From positions 1 through 64,000 of the forward strand of contig CAJTKM010000008.1 of the NCBI GenBank assembly GCA_910576545.1: DNA of 64,000 bases. The letters are read 5' to 3'. The notes under the pieces were generated by a model. The model saw only the letters and a program-made list of their open reading frames with translations, made no database searches and had not been told where the DNA came from. The DNA comes from Lachnospiraceae bacterium. Its GTDB lineage: Bacteria; Bacillota; Clostridia; Lachnospirales; Anaerotignaceae. A program made the translations under genes and the position numbers. Of this stretch, positions 1-7,320 are shown one piece after another. Each line of letters starts with the position of its first letter. Positions within the stretch are counted from its first letter, which is position 1.

Positions 1-185
1 CCTCCCTATAGATTATTTGGTGATACTGCATCAGCAGTTCTCCAAGAATAACTATAAGGAGATTTATAGTGAAATCAAATATGTGTGCTGCCACAATATG
101 TTGTGGTGGCTCTGAAGGTGGAAAATACCATTTCCGGGTGGCTCTGAAGCGGGAAACTGGTGGCTCCCAAGGGGGATAATATTCA
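1..185 (+). mobile_element. Right end of an insertion sequence inside the tape-measure gene
   Basis: A reading frame unrelated to phage genes stops at 115. It is followed by about 70 bp of non-coding sequence that carries three related 13-14 bp motifs (GGTGGCTCTGAAG at about 105 and 138, GGTGGCTCCCAAG at about 159). The tape-measure reading frame resumes just after 185. Several short repeats near one end recall the multiple terminal repeats of IS21-like elements, but the family is not established. The left end and target duplication lie outside the window. Confidence 0.5.
2..115 (+). CDS. C-terminal tail of an IS-encoded protein (partial)
   Basis: An open frame enters from the left edge and ends with TGA at 113-115, giving about 37 residues rich in Tyr, Asn and Lys and ending in WWL. 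Its last codons overlap the first of the repeated terminal motifs. It is most likely the end of a transposase or an IS accessory protein. Nothing in so short a piece identifies the family. Confidence 0.35.
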   Translation, partial: LPIDYLVILHQQFSKNNYKEIYSEIKYVCCHNMLWWL

Positions 186-187
186 AT

Positions 188-1636
188 ATGGCGATGGGCG
201 CGGTTTCCGCCGCAGAGGGCATTGGAGGCATGCTGCCGTTTGCCCGAAGCACGGCGCAGAAGGTCGGCGATGTGCTGGAAAAAGAAGCAAAAGCATTGAA
301 TGACAGGCTGGAAATGATCCAGAACCAGGCGGCGGCCGAGCAGGCCGAGGCGGAGCGGAAGCAGTACGAGGAAAGCATCGCCGAAAAATACAAGGAACTG
401 GAAAAAGCCGAGAAAGCCGGCAAGCAGAAGCTTTTGGACGAAATCGCAAAGCTGGAATCCGATTGGAACAGAAAGCAGGAGGAAACCGCGCTGAAAGACC
501 GGATTGCCGCCTTGCAGGAGTTCCAAAAGGAGTACGAATCCGCCATTGCGGAGATTGAGAAAAGCCAGGGCAGTTTGCAAAGCAAGCTTGCGGGCTACGG
601 CTCCCTGTTCGAGCGGGTCAATACGGAAGAAGGGAAAGACCTGTCCCAGCTGGGCGATATCGAAAGTGAAATCCGCAAGCTGGAGGAATACGGCGACGCC
701 ATCGAACGCCTGCGCGGGCGCGGCATTTCCGACAGTCTTGTCGGCGAGATTTCCGGCATGGGCGTAGAGGACGCGCTGGGCTATATGGATAAGCTGATTT
801 CCCTTTCTGACGCGAAATTTGAGCAGTACGTTTCACTGTTCGAGAAAAAACAGCAGACCGCACAGAATGTGGCAGAAAAGTTTTATAAAGGCGAACTGGA
901 CGCGCTGGAACAGAACTATGCCCAGCGTCTGCCGGAGGCTTTGGAGGGCGTCAGGGCACAGATGCAGGCGGCGGGCCAGCAGGCGGCGGAAGGATTAAAA
1001 GCAGGTCTGCAGGCTGATGGCGAAGGGATAGGGCAGATTGTCGCGCAGACGGTTTCCTCTGCCGTAACCGGCGCGAACGAGGACACACAGGAGCAGAACT
1101 TCCTCACCATTACACAGGGCATGGCGGAGCAGGAGCCCATCCTGACGGAGTACATCGAGGGCTTGAAGGAACAGCTGATTGCATTGATTGAAAGCTTCCG
1201 GGAGGAGTTTACCGAAGTCGGAAATATGATGATGGAGGGCGTGGCGCAGGGCATACGCAACGGGGAAAGCGGCGTTGTGAATGCGGTCGCAGCGGTGATT
1301 GCGGCGGCAGTGTCGCGTGCAAGGTCTGACCTTGATATCAATTCCCCGTCAAAGGTGTTTGCGGAGATTGGCGGCTATATGGCGGCCGGTCTTGATACCG
1401 GCTGGACGGAAAAAATGCAGGATATCAACAGGAGCATTTCCAACAGCCTTGCAGGGATTGCCAGCCCGCCGAGAATGGCGGAAAGCGCAGGGACTGCGGG
1501 CGGAAGGAATTACACTTATGGGGATATCAACCTGTATATCGATAAGGTGAATAACGCTGACGGCAGGGACGTACAGCGCATGGCGCAGGAACTGGAGTTC
1601 TTCCGCAGACAGCAGTCCGCCGCAAGAGGCGGCTGA
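188..1636 (+). pseudogene. Phage tail tape-measure protein, C-terminal part, cut by an IS
   Basis: The protein sets tail length and is threaded inside the tail tube during assembly. The 482 visible residues start with a Gln/Glu/Ala/Lys-rich coiled coil (about 25-120) and continue as long helices. They end with the signature seen in many tape-measure C-termini, LDINSPSKVFAEIGGYMAAGL-like, near residues 380-402. The frame stays open upstream to 116, directly behind the IS stop codon. The ATG at 188 has no convincing ribosome binding site and is only the first Met after the insertion. The N-terminal part of the gene must lie left of the IS. The prophage is probably unable to make normal tails unless the IS excises. 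The position before dit is the usual siphovirus order. Confidence 0.8.
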
Positions 1637-1644
1637 AAAGAAAC

Positions 1645-1673
1645 TTGCAATCAAAAGCTACATATGCTATAAT
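1645..1673 (+). promoter_or_regulatory. Promoter of the antitoxin RNA
   Basis: TTGCAA at 1645-1650 and a perfect TATAAT at 1668-1673 are 17 bp apart, with an extended TG before the -10. No coding frame starts downstream before the terminator at 1714-1764, so the promoter should make a short untranslated RNA beginning near 1680. Confidence 0.75.
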
Positions 1674-1679
1674 ACCAGT

Positions 1680-1764
1680 AGGCAAAAGAAAATGGCGTCC
1701 ATGTGGACAAAAAGGACGAACCCCCGAACGTACCGTCAATACGCGCGAGGGTTCTCCTTCTTTT
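1680..1764 (+). ncRNA. Putative antitoxin RNA of a par/Fst-like type I toxin-antitoxin locus
   Basis: The predicted transcript starts about 7 nt after the TATAAT box and ends in the hairpin at 1714-1764. Its 5' part carries AAAAGAAAATGG plus TCCATGTGGAC (1684-1708). Nearly the same two blocks recur at 1865-1891, across the toxin start codon on the other strand. The RNA can therefore pair with the toxin mRNA over its translation start, and also through the shared terminator. This is the logic of the Enterococcus par (RNA I/RNA II) system. Size and function are inferred. Confidence 0.65.
1714..1764. terminator. Bidirectional terminator shared by toxin and antitoxin transcripts
   Basis: A GAACCC (1718-1723) / GGGTTC (1749-1754) stem is extended by GGA/TCC. 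TTCTTTT follows on the plus strand. On the minus strand the stem is followed by TTTTT (plus-strand A run at 1709-1713). Convergent transcripts can stop here from both sides. Confidence 0.7.
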
Positions 1765-1804
1765 ACGGCGAAGTCATCCGTTTTGGGCTAGGATACCGTC
1801 CATC

Positions 1805-1885
1805 CTATCTGTCTAACCACTTGCATATGTAGTACGCTGCTACACTTGCCAACACAGAAAGGATAAAAGAAAATGGTTTATCCAT
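1805..1885 (-). CDS. Small hydrophobic toxin peptide, type I toxin-antitoxin
   Basis: A 26-residue peptide starts MDKPFSFILS, continues through a hydrophobic stretch (VLASVAAYY) and ends ICKWLDR. One membrane helix with a charged C-terminal tail is the build of Fst/Ldr-like toxins, which insert in the cytoplasmic membrane. AAGGGGG lies 8 nt before the ATG. A promoter at 1931-1959 reads toward it. The convergent antitoxin RNA and the repeat over its start codon support the assignment more than the peptide sequence alone. In a prophage it could stabilise the element. Toxicity is inferred, not shown. Confidence 0.7.
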   Translation of the reverse strand: MDKPFSFILSVLASVAAYYICKWLDR

Positions 1886-1930
1886 ATGGACACCCCCTTT
1901 CTGTTACCAGAATGGGGCGGTAACGAGAAC

Positions 1931-1959
1931 AGTATAGCATATTTTGCAGAAATATGGAA
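1931..1959 (-). promoter_or_regulatory. Promoter of the toxin mRNA
   Basis: On the minus strand TTCCAT (1954-1959) and TATACT (1931-1936) are 17 bp apart, with an extended TGC before the -10. The mRNA would begin near 1925 with about 40 nt of leader. Confidence 0.6.
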
Positions 1960-2008
1960 GGACGTCTGAACGCGGACGTTCTTTTTTGCTGAATAATGGA
2001 AAAACCTC

Positions 2009-2052
2009 TTGACTTTTGACTGTCATAAATATATAATTAAGACAGTCAAAAG
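2009..2052 (+). promoter_or_regulatory. Promoter with a perfect 12-bp inverted-repeat operator
   Basis: TTGACT (2009-2014) and TATAAT (2032-2037) are 17 bp apart. CTTTTGACTGTC at 2013-2024 is repeated inverted as GACAGTCAAAAG at 2041-2052, so a perfect palindrome flanks the -10 box. The ribbon-helix-helix protein encoded at 2065 is the obvious binder, which would make the gene autorepressed. Confidence 0.8.
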
Positions 2053-2064
2053 TGAGGTGAAGTA

Positions 2065-2238
2065 ATGACTAAGAAAATTGGTCGTCCTACTGACAATCCG
2101 AAGCCGTATAAAATAACAGTTAGAGTTGACGAACGCTGCAAAAATATTATTGATAGTTATTGTGAGCAGGAGAAAGTAAGTCAAATGGAATGTATACGGC
2201 GAGGAATTGAGAAGTTAGAAGATGACATAAAAAAATAA
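2065..2238 (+). CDS. Ribbon-helix-helix (CopG/Arc-type) DNA-binding protein
   Basis: This is a 57-residue protein. It opens with a basic GRPTDNPK arm, continues with a beta strand (YKITVRVDE, about 15-23) and then two helices (about 24-55). That is the MetJ/Arc fold, which works as a dimer laying a two-stranded sheet in the major groove. GAGGTG stands before the ATG. The perfect palindrome over its own promoter points to autorepression. It belongs to a compact cargo cassette between tape-measure and distal tail genes. It could act as a local repressor or as the antitoxin-type regulator of its downstream neighbours. Very similar short RHH proteins are common in clostridial phages and plasmids. 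Confidence 0.8.
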   Translation: MTKKIGRPTDNPKPYKITVRVDERCKNIIDSYCEQEKVSQMECIRRGIEKLEDDIKK

Positions 2239-2277
2239 CGATAACCTGCCCCTACCAAAGTTTAGGTTATCGTTATT
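2234..2277. terminator. Perfect 14-bp stem-loop after the RHH gene
   Basis: AATAACGATAACCT (2234-2247) pairs with AGGTTATCGTTATT (2264-2277) across a 16-nt loop. The T run lies on the minus-strand side, so it would stop leftward transcripts well. For the plus strand it may only slow polymerase or protect the RHH mRNA end. A second weaker stem follows at about 2290-2323. Confidence 0.55.
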
Positions 2278-2367
2278 GCACCAGAGGTTTCCCTTCTGAT
2301 AAATCCATTATATCAGCTAGGGAGGCTTCTTTCAAGATACTATTTTTTTGAAAGGAGTTTTTTTGCT

Positions 2368-2583
2368 ATGACAATAGTAGAAAAAATGTGGAAATCTATC
2401 AAAAATTTCAAATGGGATAAAACCAATGGGTCATATGCTTTGAGTTGCAATGAATGGCTTGCACTTGCTGAATATGGCAATGAGTTAGACGTTTGTAGTG
2501 AGGCATATAAATATGGGTTTATAAAAGGAATCCGCTATCAAAAAGCACAGGAAAAGAAGAAAAGAAAGGCGGGAAAAGCATGA
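2368..2583 (+). CDS. Small hypothetical phage protein before the antirepressor
   Basis: The 71-residue soluble protein is acidic to neutral in the middle and has a very basic tail (KKKRKAGK). GAAAGGAG precedes the start. The stop TGA overlaps the start of the antirepressor gene (ATGA), so the two are translationally coupled. No family is recognised. The context suggests a partner or regulator of the Bro-N protein. Confidence 0.6.
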   Translation: MTIVEKMWKSIKNFKWDKTNGSYALSCNEWLALAEYGNELDVCSEAYKYGFIKGIRYQKAQEKKKRKAGKA

Positions 2584-3335
2584 ATGGATTACAGATTTTT
2601 ACATACAACGGCAATGAAGTACGGACAGTTCAGAAAGATGGTGAGCCTTGGTGGGTGCTGAAAGATGTTTGCGAAGTTTTGGGTATCGGAAATTCCAGAA
2701 TGACATATGAGCGGCTTGAGGAAGATGAAAAGGGGGTAAGTCTGATTGACACCCTTGGCGGAAAGCAACAAATGCAAGTTATCAACGAAAGCGGTCTTTA
2801 CAATGTAATTATTCGCAGTGACAAGCCGGAGGCGAAACCCTTCCGCAAATGGATTACATCGGAAGTTTTGCCCTCAATCCGCAGGCATGGGGCTTATATG
2901 ACGCCGGAAACACTGGAAGCGGCAATCCTTAACCCTGACCTGCTGATACGGCTCTGCACTGCCCTGAAAGATGAGCAGGATAAAAATAAGGCATTGCAGG
3001 CGGCTAATTCCACGCTGGCAGTAGACAACCAGATTATGAAGCCGAAAGCGGATTATTTCGATGAAATAGTAGACCGCAGCCTGCTTACCAATTTCCGTGA
3101 AACCGCGAAACAGCTCCAAATTAAGGAAAAGGAGTTTATCCGTTTCCTGCTGGACAGAAAATATATTTACCGCGACAAAAAGGGGAAAATCCAGCCCTAT
3201 GCGGACAAAAACAGCGGGCTGTTTGAAGTAAAAGAGTTTGTCAACGAAAAAACAGGCTTTTCCAGCACGCAGACGCTTATCACGCCAAAAGGCAGGGAAA
3301 CATTCCGGCTTTTGTTCCTGAAAGCAGGAGCATAA
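2580..3335 (+). CDS. Phage antirepressor, Bro-N plus KilAC-type domains
   Basis: The 251-residue protein has an N-terminal Bro-N domain (about 1-105; WWVLKDVCEVLGI and the PFRKWITSEVLPSIRRHGAY motif) and a C-terminal KilAC/ANT-like domain (about 125-250; KADYFDEIVD, with RKYIYRDKKGKIQPYA). Such proteins bind DNA or repressors and switch prophage gene expression. It overlaps the upstream small gene by 4 nt and is closed off by a terminator at 3354. Antirepressors normally sit in the early region, so a copy within tail genes points to a cargo (moron) role, for example crosstalk with other prophages. Confidence 0.85.
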   Translation: MNGLQIFTYNGNEVRTVQKDGEPWWVLKDVCEVLGIGNSRMTYERLEEDEKGVSLIDTLGGKQQMQVINESGLYNVIIRSDKPEAKPFRKWITSEVLPSIRRHGAYMTPETLEAAILNPDLLIRLCTALKDEQDKNKALQAANSTLAVDNQIMKPKADYFDEIVDRSLLTNFRETAKQLQIKEKEFIRFLLDRKYIYRDKKGKIQPYADKNSGLFEVKEFVNEKTGFSSTQTLITPKGRETFRLLFLKAGA

Positions 3336-3353
3336 CAGTATAAGTAAGAAATG

Positions 3354-3381
3354 GGACGCTCTGCAAAGGGCGTTCTTTTTT
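3354..3381 (+). terminator. Terminator closing the cargo cassette
   Basis: GGACGCTC (3354-3361) pairs with GGGCGTTC (3368-3375) over a 6-nt loop and is followed by six T. It separates the cassette from the tail genes. Confidence 0.8.
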
Positions 3382-3405
3382 CATGCGGGAAAGGAGGGGA
3401 AGCCG

Positions 3406-4092
3406 ATGATATTTGACGCATGGTTCCGGTTCAATGATATCGACAGCCGGCAGATGGGCGTGCGGGTGACGAAAATGCCGGAAACGGTACGGGCGGAGCG
3501 GCGCGTGGAGCGGGTAGAGATTGCCGGGCGGAACGGCTCGCTCCATGTGGACGAGGGGACATACAGCAGCTATGACCGCACGATGGAATGCGCCCTAATC
3601 AACCGCCGCAGGCTGGACGATGTGGCGGCGTGGCTTGTCGGCTCAGGGAAGATGATATTTTCCACGGAGCCGGACAAGGTATATGACGTCGTGATATCGA
3701 ACAAGGTCAGCATTGCGCAGATGATGCGGGTGTTCCAGAAATTCCAGGTGACGATGGATACCCAGCCGTTCAAATATTCCGTAAACCCGTTCGGGGATAC
3801 GCTGGAGCTGCTGAAGCCGCAGACGGTGTACAACAAAGGGACGGTATACGCACAGCCGAAAATCACGGTGTATGGCAGCGGCAGCATTACACTGGATATA
3901 AACGGAACGGCGTTCCCGCTTTCCGGCGTGGACGGACATATCACGATTGATAGCGAAAGCATGGAGGTCTACAGGGGCAGTGAGAGCCAGAACAGCAGGT
4001 TCGGCGGGGCGGAGTTCCCGCGGCTTGAGGCTGGGGGGAATGCTGTCAGCTGGACGGGGAACGTGGAGAAATTAGTGATTGAGCCGGAATGA
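3406..4092 (+). CDS. Distal tail protein (Dit family)
   Basis: The 228-residue protein forms the hexameric hub joining tail tube to baseplate in siphophages of Gram-positive hosts. Family hallmarks are the N-terminal strand region (FNDIDSRQMGVRVTKMPE), a GRNGSLHVDEGTYSSY loop and a C-terminal galectin-like half that includes NGTAFPLSGVDG. AAAGGAGG lies about 8 nt upstream of the ATG. Its stop overlaps the ATG at 4089. Its place after the tape-measure gene is canonical apart from the inserted cassette. Confidence 0.85.
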   Translation: MIFDAWFRFNDIDSRQMGVRVTKMPETVRAERRVERVEIAGRNGSLHVDEGTYSSYDRTMECALINRRRLDDVAAWLVGSGKMIFSTEPDKVYDVVISNKVSIAQMMRVFQKFQVTMDTQPFKYSVNPFGDTLELLKPQTVYNKGTVYAQPKITVYGSGSITLDINGTAFPLSGVDGHITIDSESMEVYRGSESQNSRFGGAEFPRLEAGGNAVSWTGNVEKLVIEPE

Positions 4093-4103
4093 AGGTGGCT
4101 TTG

Positions 4104-5195
4104 ATGGCGGAAACATACAACAGGCTGGAGCTGGACGTGAATATCAAGCCGCATAACATCATTACAGCGGTGCAGAAGGACAGCGACAGCCGCTATTTAG
4201 ATGTGTTTTTATTCAACAACGGCGTGCCGATTGACCTGACGGGGCATGAGGTACGCATTTACATGCGCAAGCCGGAAAAAGGCGGGGAGATTTTCAATGA
4301 CGGGAAAATCACGGAGCCGGAAAACGGCCGCTGCCAGTTCCTGCTGACGACTGCCGCGCTGGAAAAAACAGGGCATTTGCAGACACAGATCTCCATATGG
4401 AAAGACAACAGGGAGATACTCTCCACGCAGATTTTTGAAATTTTTGTTACGAAAAGCCTGCGGACAACGGGCAGCATAGAGGGCAGCAATGAATATGGCG
4501 CGCTTGTCGTACTGTTCCAAAACCTGTATGAAAGCATGGAACTGATGACGGATATGGTACAGAACTTCGGCAAGGCGGGGGAGGTTGCCGCAGGGATACC
4601 GGCAGGGACGTTCTGGCAGATGCTGGAAGCGGTGTATGCCGTGAATAAGGACGCGCTGGAAAACGCCAGCGTGTCGGAAGTGCTGAACAGGATAGGGCTG
4701 ACGGGTGATACCGGCGGGAGCCAGACGGCAGGGACGGTGTTTGGTAAGGAAAATGCGATACTGGAAACGTTGAAAGAACAGAATGCAAAAATCTTTACAA
4801 GTATGGCATGGAAGCAGACTGCAAAAAAGGGCGTGACAACCGCTACGAGCGGAGTGAAAATATTGAGTTTTTCTTTTGAAAGTCCGGTTAAATTCAGAGC
4901 AATAAACATTGAAGGTACTATAGCTTTAGGACAATTTGCTTCGGCGTATTTTATTAACGGAGAAAGCTCATTCACAGCGTTAGCGTCTATTGCTGGTTCT
5001 ACTGCTAAATATATGATAGCCGTTGACGGTAATTCCCTTAACCGCTTTTTACTTAAAACAAGTTTTGGAGAACGCGAAAATATTTTACAGGACATTTGGA
5101 TAACACAGATAGATATTCATTTCCCTGCTGTTGCTGCGGATAAAGTTTCAACATACAAGGGCTACGTAGAATATCAGGAAGGGCAGGCGGGATAA
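4104..5195 (+). CDS. Phage baseplate upper protein (BppU N-terminal domain), probable receptor-binding protein
   Basis: The N-terminal third (about 1-125; LDVNIKPHNIITAVQKDSDS and SIWKDNREILSTQIFEIFV) matches the BppU anchor that docks to the baseplate. A helical neck follows. Residues from about 235 on form a Ser/Phe/Ile-rich domain that is probably the host-contact tip. The ATG at 4104 is chosen because AAGGTGG lies 7 nt before it; the ATG at 4089 is weaker. Codon use and GC drop clearly from about 4780, which suggests the tip was exchanged as a module. Confidence 0.75.
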   Translation: MAETYNRLELDVNIKPHNIITAVQKDSDSRYLDVFLFNNGVPIDLTGHEVRIYMRKPEKGGEIFNDGKITEPENGRCQFLLTTAALEKTGHLQTQISIWKDNREILSTQIFEIFVTKSLRTTGSIEGSNEYGALVVLFQNLYESMELMTDMVQNFGKAGEVAAGIPAGTFWQMLEAVYAVNKDALENASVSEVLNRIGLTGDTGGSQTAGTVFGKENAILETLKEQNAKIFTSMAWKQTAKKGVTTATSGVKILSFSFESPVKFRAINIEGTIALGQFASAYFINGESSFTALASIAGSTAKYMIAVDGNSLNRFLLKTSFGERENILQDIWITQIDIHFPAVAADKVSTYKGYVEYQEGQAG

Positions 5196-5196
5196 A

Positions 5197-5508
5197 ATGC
5201 TGTTATATTTGGATGAAAACCGAAGAATCATTGATAACAACTATGTAATCAGCCATGCCAGCGCATTAAAGATAATGGCGAAAAATCCCCTTGCTGAATG
5301 GCACGATATTGATTTTTCCTTTGCAATGGGCGAGGACAGGGCTGGATATGATAAAGTCTTTTATCTGGAAACGGATGGGACGATTCGGATTGAGTATGAG
5401 GAAATACCACCCGAACCAGCCCCGCCCCTTTCCGAACAGGAGCAGATTGCCATTGACACGGCACTGAATGTGGAATACATTGCCTGCCTGATGGAGGCAA
5501 ATTTATAA
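5197..5508 (+). CDS. Small phage tail-associated protein
   Basis: The 103-residue acidic protein follows the baseplate gene by one base. It has a proline-rich linker (PPEPAPPLSEQ, about 72-83) and ends with a helix (IDTALNVEYIACLMEANL). Small proteins with this tail often accompany XkdX-like proteins behind fibre genes, possibly as chaperones. The role is not known. Confidence 0.55.
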   Translation: MLLYLDENRRIIDNNYVISHASALKIMAKNPLAEWHDIDFSFAMGEDRAGYDKVFYLETDGTIRIEYEEIPPEPAPPLSEQEQIAIDTALNVEYIACLMEANL

Positions 5509-5539
5509 CGACTTTGAAATAATATGAGGAGGAATTTTC

Positions 5540-5680
5540 ATGATTTACACACTGCTGAAGAACAAAATCACACGGGGTACATACGACAGGGAGGATTTGA
5601 AAAACAAGATGGATACTTACCTGCTGTTCGGGCGCATTACGGAGGAACAGTATACGGAACTGACGGGGCTGATGGCATGA
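5540..5680 (+). CDS. XkdX-like small phage protein
   Basis: This 46-residue protein starts at an ATG behind GAGGAGG. It has the pattern of XkdX-type proteins: a short helix, then YDREDLKNKMDTYLLFGRITEEQY. Its TGA overlaps the ATG of the next gene (ATGA). The function of the family is unknown; it is always found close to tail fibre genes. Confidence 0.7.
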   Translation: MIYTLLKNKITRGTYDREDLKNKMDTYLLFGRITEEQYTELTGLMA

Positions 5681-6945
5681 TAACGATACATGAGAAAACG
5701 GCGAAAAGTTTTGACGCGCTGGGGCTGGGGGCATTGCTTCCGGCCTCTTGTGTTGTAACAGAGGAATTGAACGGGGCGTTTGAATTGGAAATGCAGCACC
5801 CGTATGACGAAGGCGGGAAATGGCGGCGTATTGAGAGGGGGCGTATCCTTTATGCGCCTACGCCGACAGGGCCGCAGCCCTTCCGCATTTACAACACCAC
5901 GCCGTCCATGGACAGCATCAAGGTCAACGCCAGGCATATCTTTTATGACTTGCTGGACAATCTCTGCGGGAACATTCTCAGCGCAGGCACAGCAGTGCAG
6001 TGTATTGCCACAATCCCGGCCGCCATGGCCTACCCAATGCCGTTCACGTTTTCAACGGACATCGAAAAGCAAGGCAGGCTGACGGCTTCGCGCGTGAACC
6101 CGGTGCAGGCGCTGCTTTCCAATGATGAAGGCATGGAGAGTTTCGTGGAAGCCTTCGGCGGGGAGCTGCTGCGCGACCATTTTTCCGTTGCCATGAAGGA
6201 AAGCATCGGCGCGGACAGGGACGTTGTGATTCGCTACGGCAAGAACCTTTCCGGGCTGGAGGTCAACGAGGACGAAAGCGATGTGCGGACAAGGGTGCTT
6301 GCGTATGGGAAAAATGGCATTTTTATCGCGGTGGACAGCCCGTATTTGGCGGAGTATGTCTATCCGAAAATTTTGGTTTTGGAGGACGAAAGCGCGGAGA
6401 CAACGGCACAGCTCAGACAAAAGGCATTGGAGCTGTTTCGTGAGGACGAAATCGACCTGCCGAAAGTAAATATCAAGGTGGATTTCGTTCCGCTGGCGAA
6501 AACCGAGGAATACAGGGATTTCGCTGCGCTGGAGGATGTGCGGCTGGGCGATATGGTGACGGTGATAAATTCCAAAATGGGGTTTTCCAAACGGGCGAAG
6601 GTAATTTCGTATGCGTGGGACTGTCTGCGGGAGCAGTATGAGAAGGTAGAGCTGGGCGACTTCCTGCCGACACTGGCGTCGGCTGTTACGAACGGGACGA
6701 AAAGCTACAGGGTTGCTGTGGAAGCAGGGCTGGAAGCGAAGAACGCGATTGCAATGCTTTCCGGGCGTATCGCCATTACGGAACAGCATTTTTATGTTGC
6801 CGTTGATACGGAAGATTATCTGACCTCTGACCGGCTGTTCCGCTTCGGGGAGGAGGGCCTGCAGTTTACGGAAAGCGGGATAGATGGCGATTGGAGGACG
6901 CTCATTTCACCGGACGGAGAGTTTGTATTGCCAGAGAAAACATGA
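5677..6945 (+). CDS. Phage tail-associated protein (Tal / prophage endopeptidase-tail family)
   Basis: The 422-residue protein resembles the N-terminal 350-400 residues of phage minor structural/Tal proteins, which cap the tail and may carry cell-wall cutting domains. The family region runs from MITIHEKTAKSF through MQHPYDEGGKW to LGDMVTVINSKMGFSKRAKVISYAWD at about residues 290-315. The start at 5677 gives a 4-nt overlap with the XkdX gene; an earlier in-frame ATG at 5524 would read through it. No hydrolase domain is visible after residue 380, so this is a short Tal. It sits behind BppU and XkdX instead of directly behind dit, which is unusual. Confidence 0.7.
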   Translation: MITIHEKTAKSFDALGLGALLPASCVVTEELNGAFELEMQHPYDEGGKWRRIERGRILYAPTPTGPQPFRIYNTTPSMDSIKVNARHIFYDLLDNLCGNILSAGTAVQCIATIPAAMAYPMPFTFSTDIEKQGRLTASRVNPVQALLSNDEGMESFVEAFGGELLRDHFSVAMKESIGADRDVVIRYGKNLSGLEVNEDESDVRTRVLAYGKNGIFIAVDSPYLAEYVYPKILVLEDESAETTAQLRQKALELFREDEIDLPKVNIKVDFVPLAKTEEYRDFAALEDVRLGDMVTVINSKMGFSKRAKVISYAWDCLREQYEKVELGDFLPTLASAVTNGTKSYRVAVEAGLEAKNAIAMLSGRIAITEQHFYVAVDTEDYLTSDRLFRFGEEGLQFTESGIDGDWRTLISPDGEFVLPEKT

Positions 6946-6999
6946 GAGCCGCGGAGAGTTTTCCGGAGGTAGGGTAAAACAAAAAAGGAGGGGATTTTG

Positions 7000-7308
7000 A
7001 TGGACGGAGCGATTACGAGGGCGGAGCATGAGGAATTCTGCCGGCGCATCGATGAGGAAAACAGGCGGCAGAACAGGCGTATTGAACTGCTGGAGGAAGG
7101 GGAACAGCGCATTGCCACGCTGACGGCTTCGGTGGAGCGGCTTGCAACCAGCATGGAGAGCATGCTCAAGGAACAGGAAAGGCAGGGCAAGCGGCTGGAA
7201 ACGCTGGAAAGCCGCGACGGGGAGATGTGGCGGAAGGTTGTGGGCCATGTTGTGACGTTTACAGTCGGGGCTGTGCTGGCGTTCCTGTTTGCGCAGGTTG
7301 GGATGTAG
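7000..7308 (+). CDS. XhlA-like phage lysis-associated protein
   Basis: The 102-residue protein has a long Arg/Glu-rich coiled coil (about 8-75) and one C-terminal membrane helix (VVTFTVGAVLAFLFAQVG, about 82-99). This is the arrangement of hemolysin XhlA/holin-associated proteins. AAAGGAGGGG precedes the ATG at 7000. It opens the lysis block. Confidence 0.75.
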   Translation: MDGAITRAEHEEFCRRIDEENRRQNRRIELLEEGEQRIATLTASVERLATSMESMLKEQERQGKRLETLESRDGEMWRKVVGHVVTFTVGAVLAFLFAQVGM

Positions 7309-7320
7309 GAGAGGTGCGGC

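Noticed and set aside
5524..5676. N-terminal extension of the Tal gene from an ATG at 5524
   Set aside because: The region is fully used by the XkdX-like gene in another frame with a strong ribosome binding site, and the extension has no tail-protein similarity. The ATGA overlap at 5677 is the natural start.
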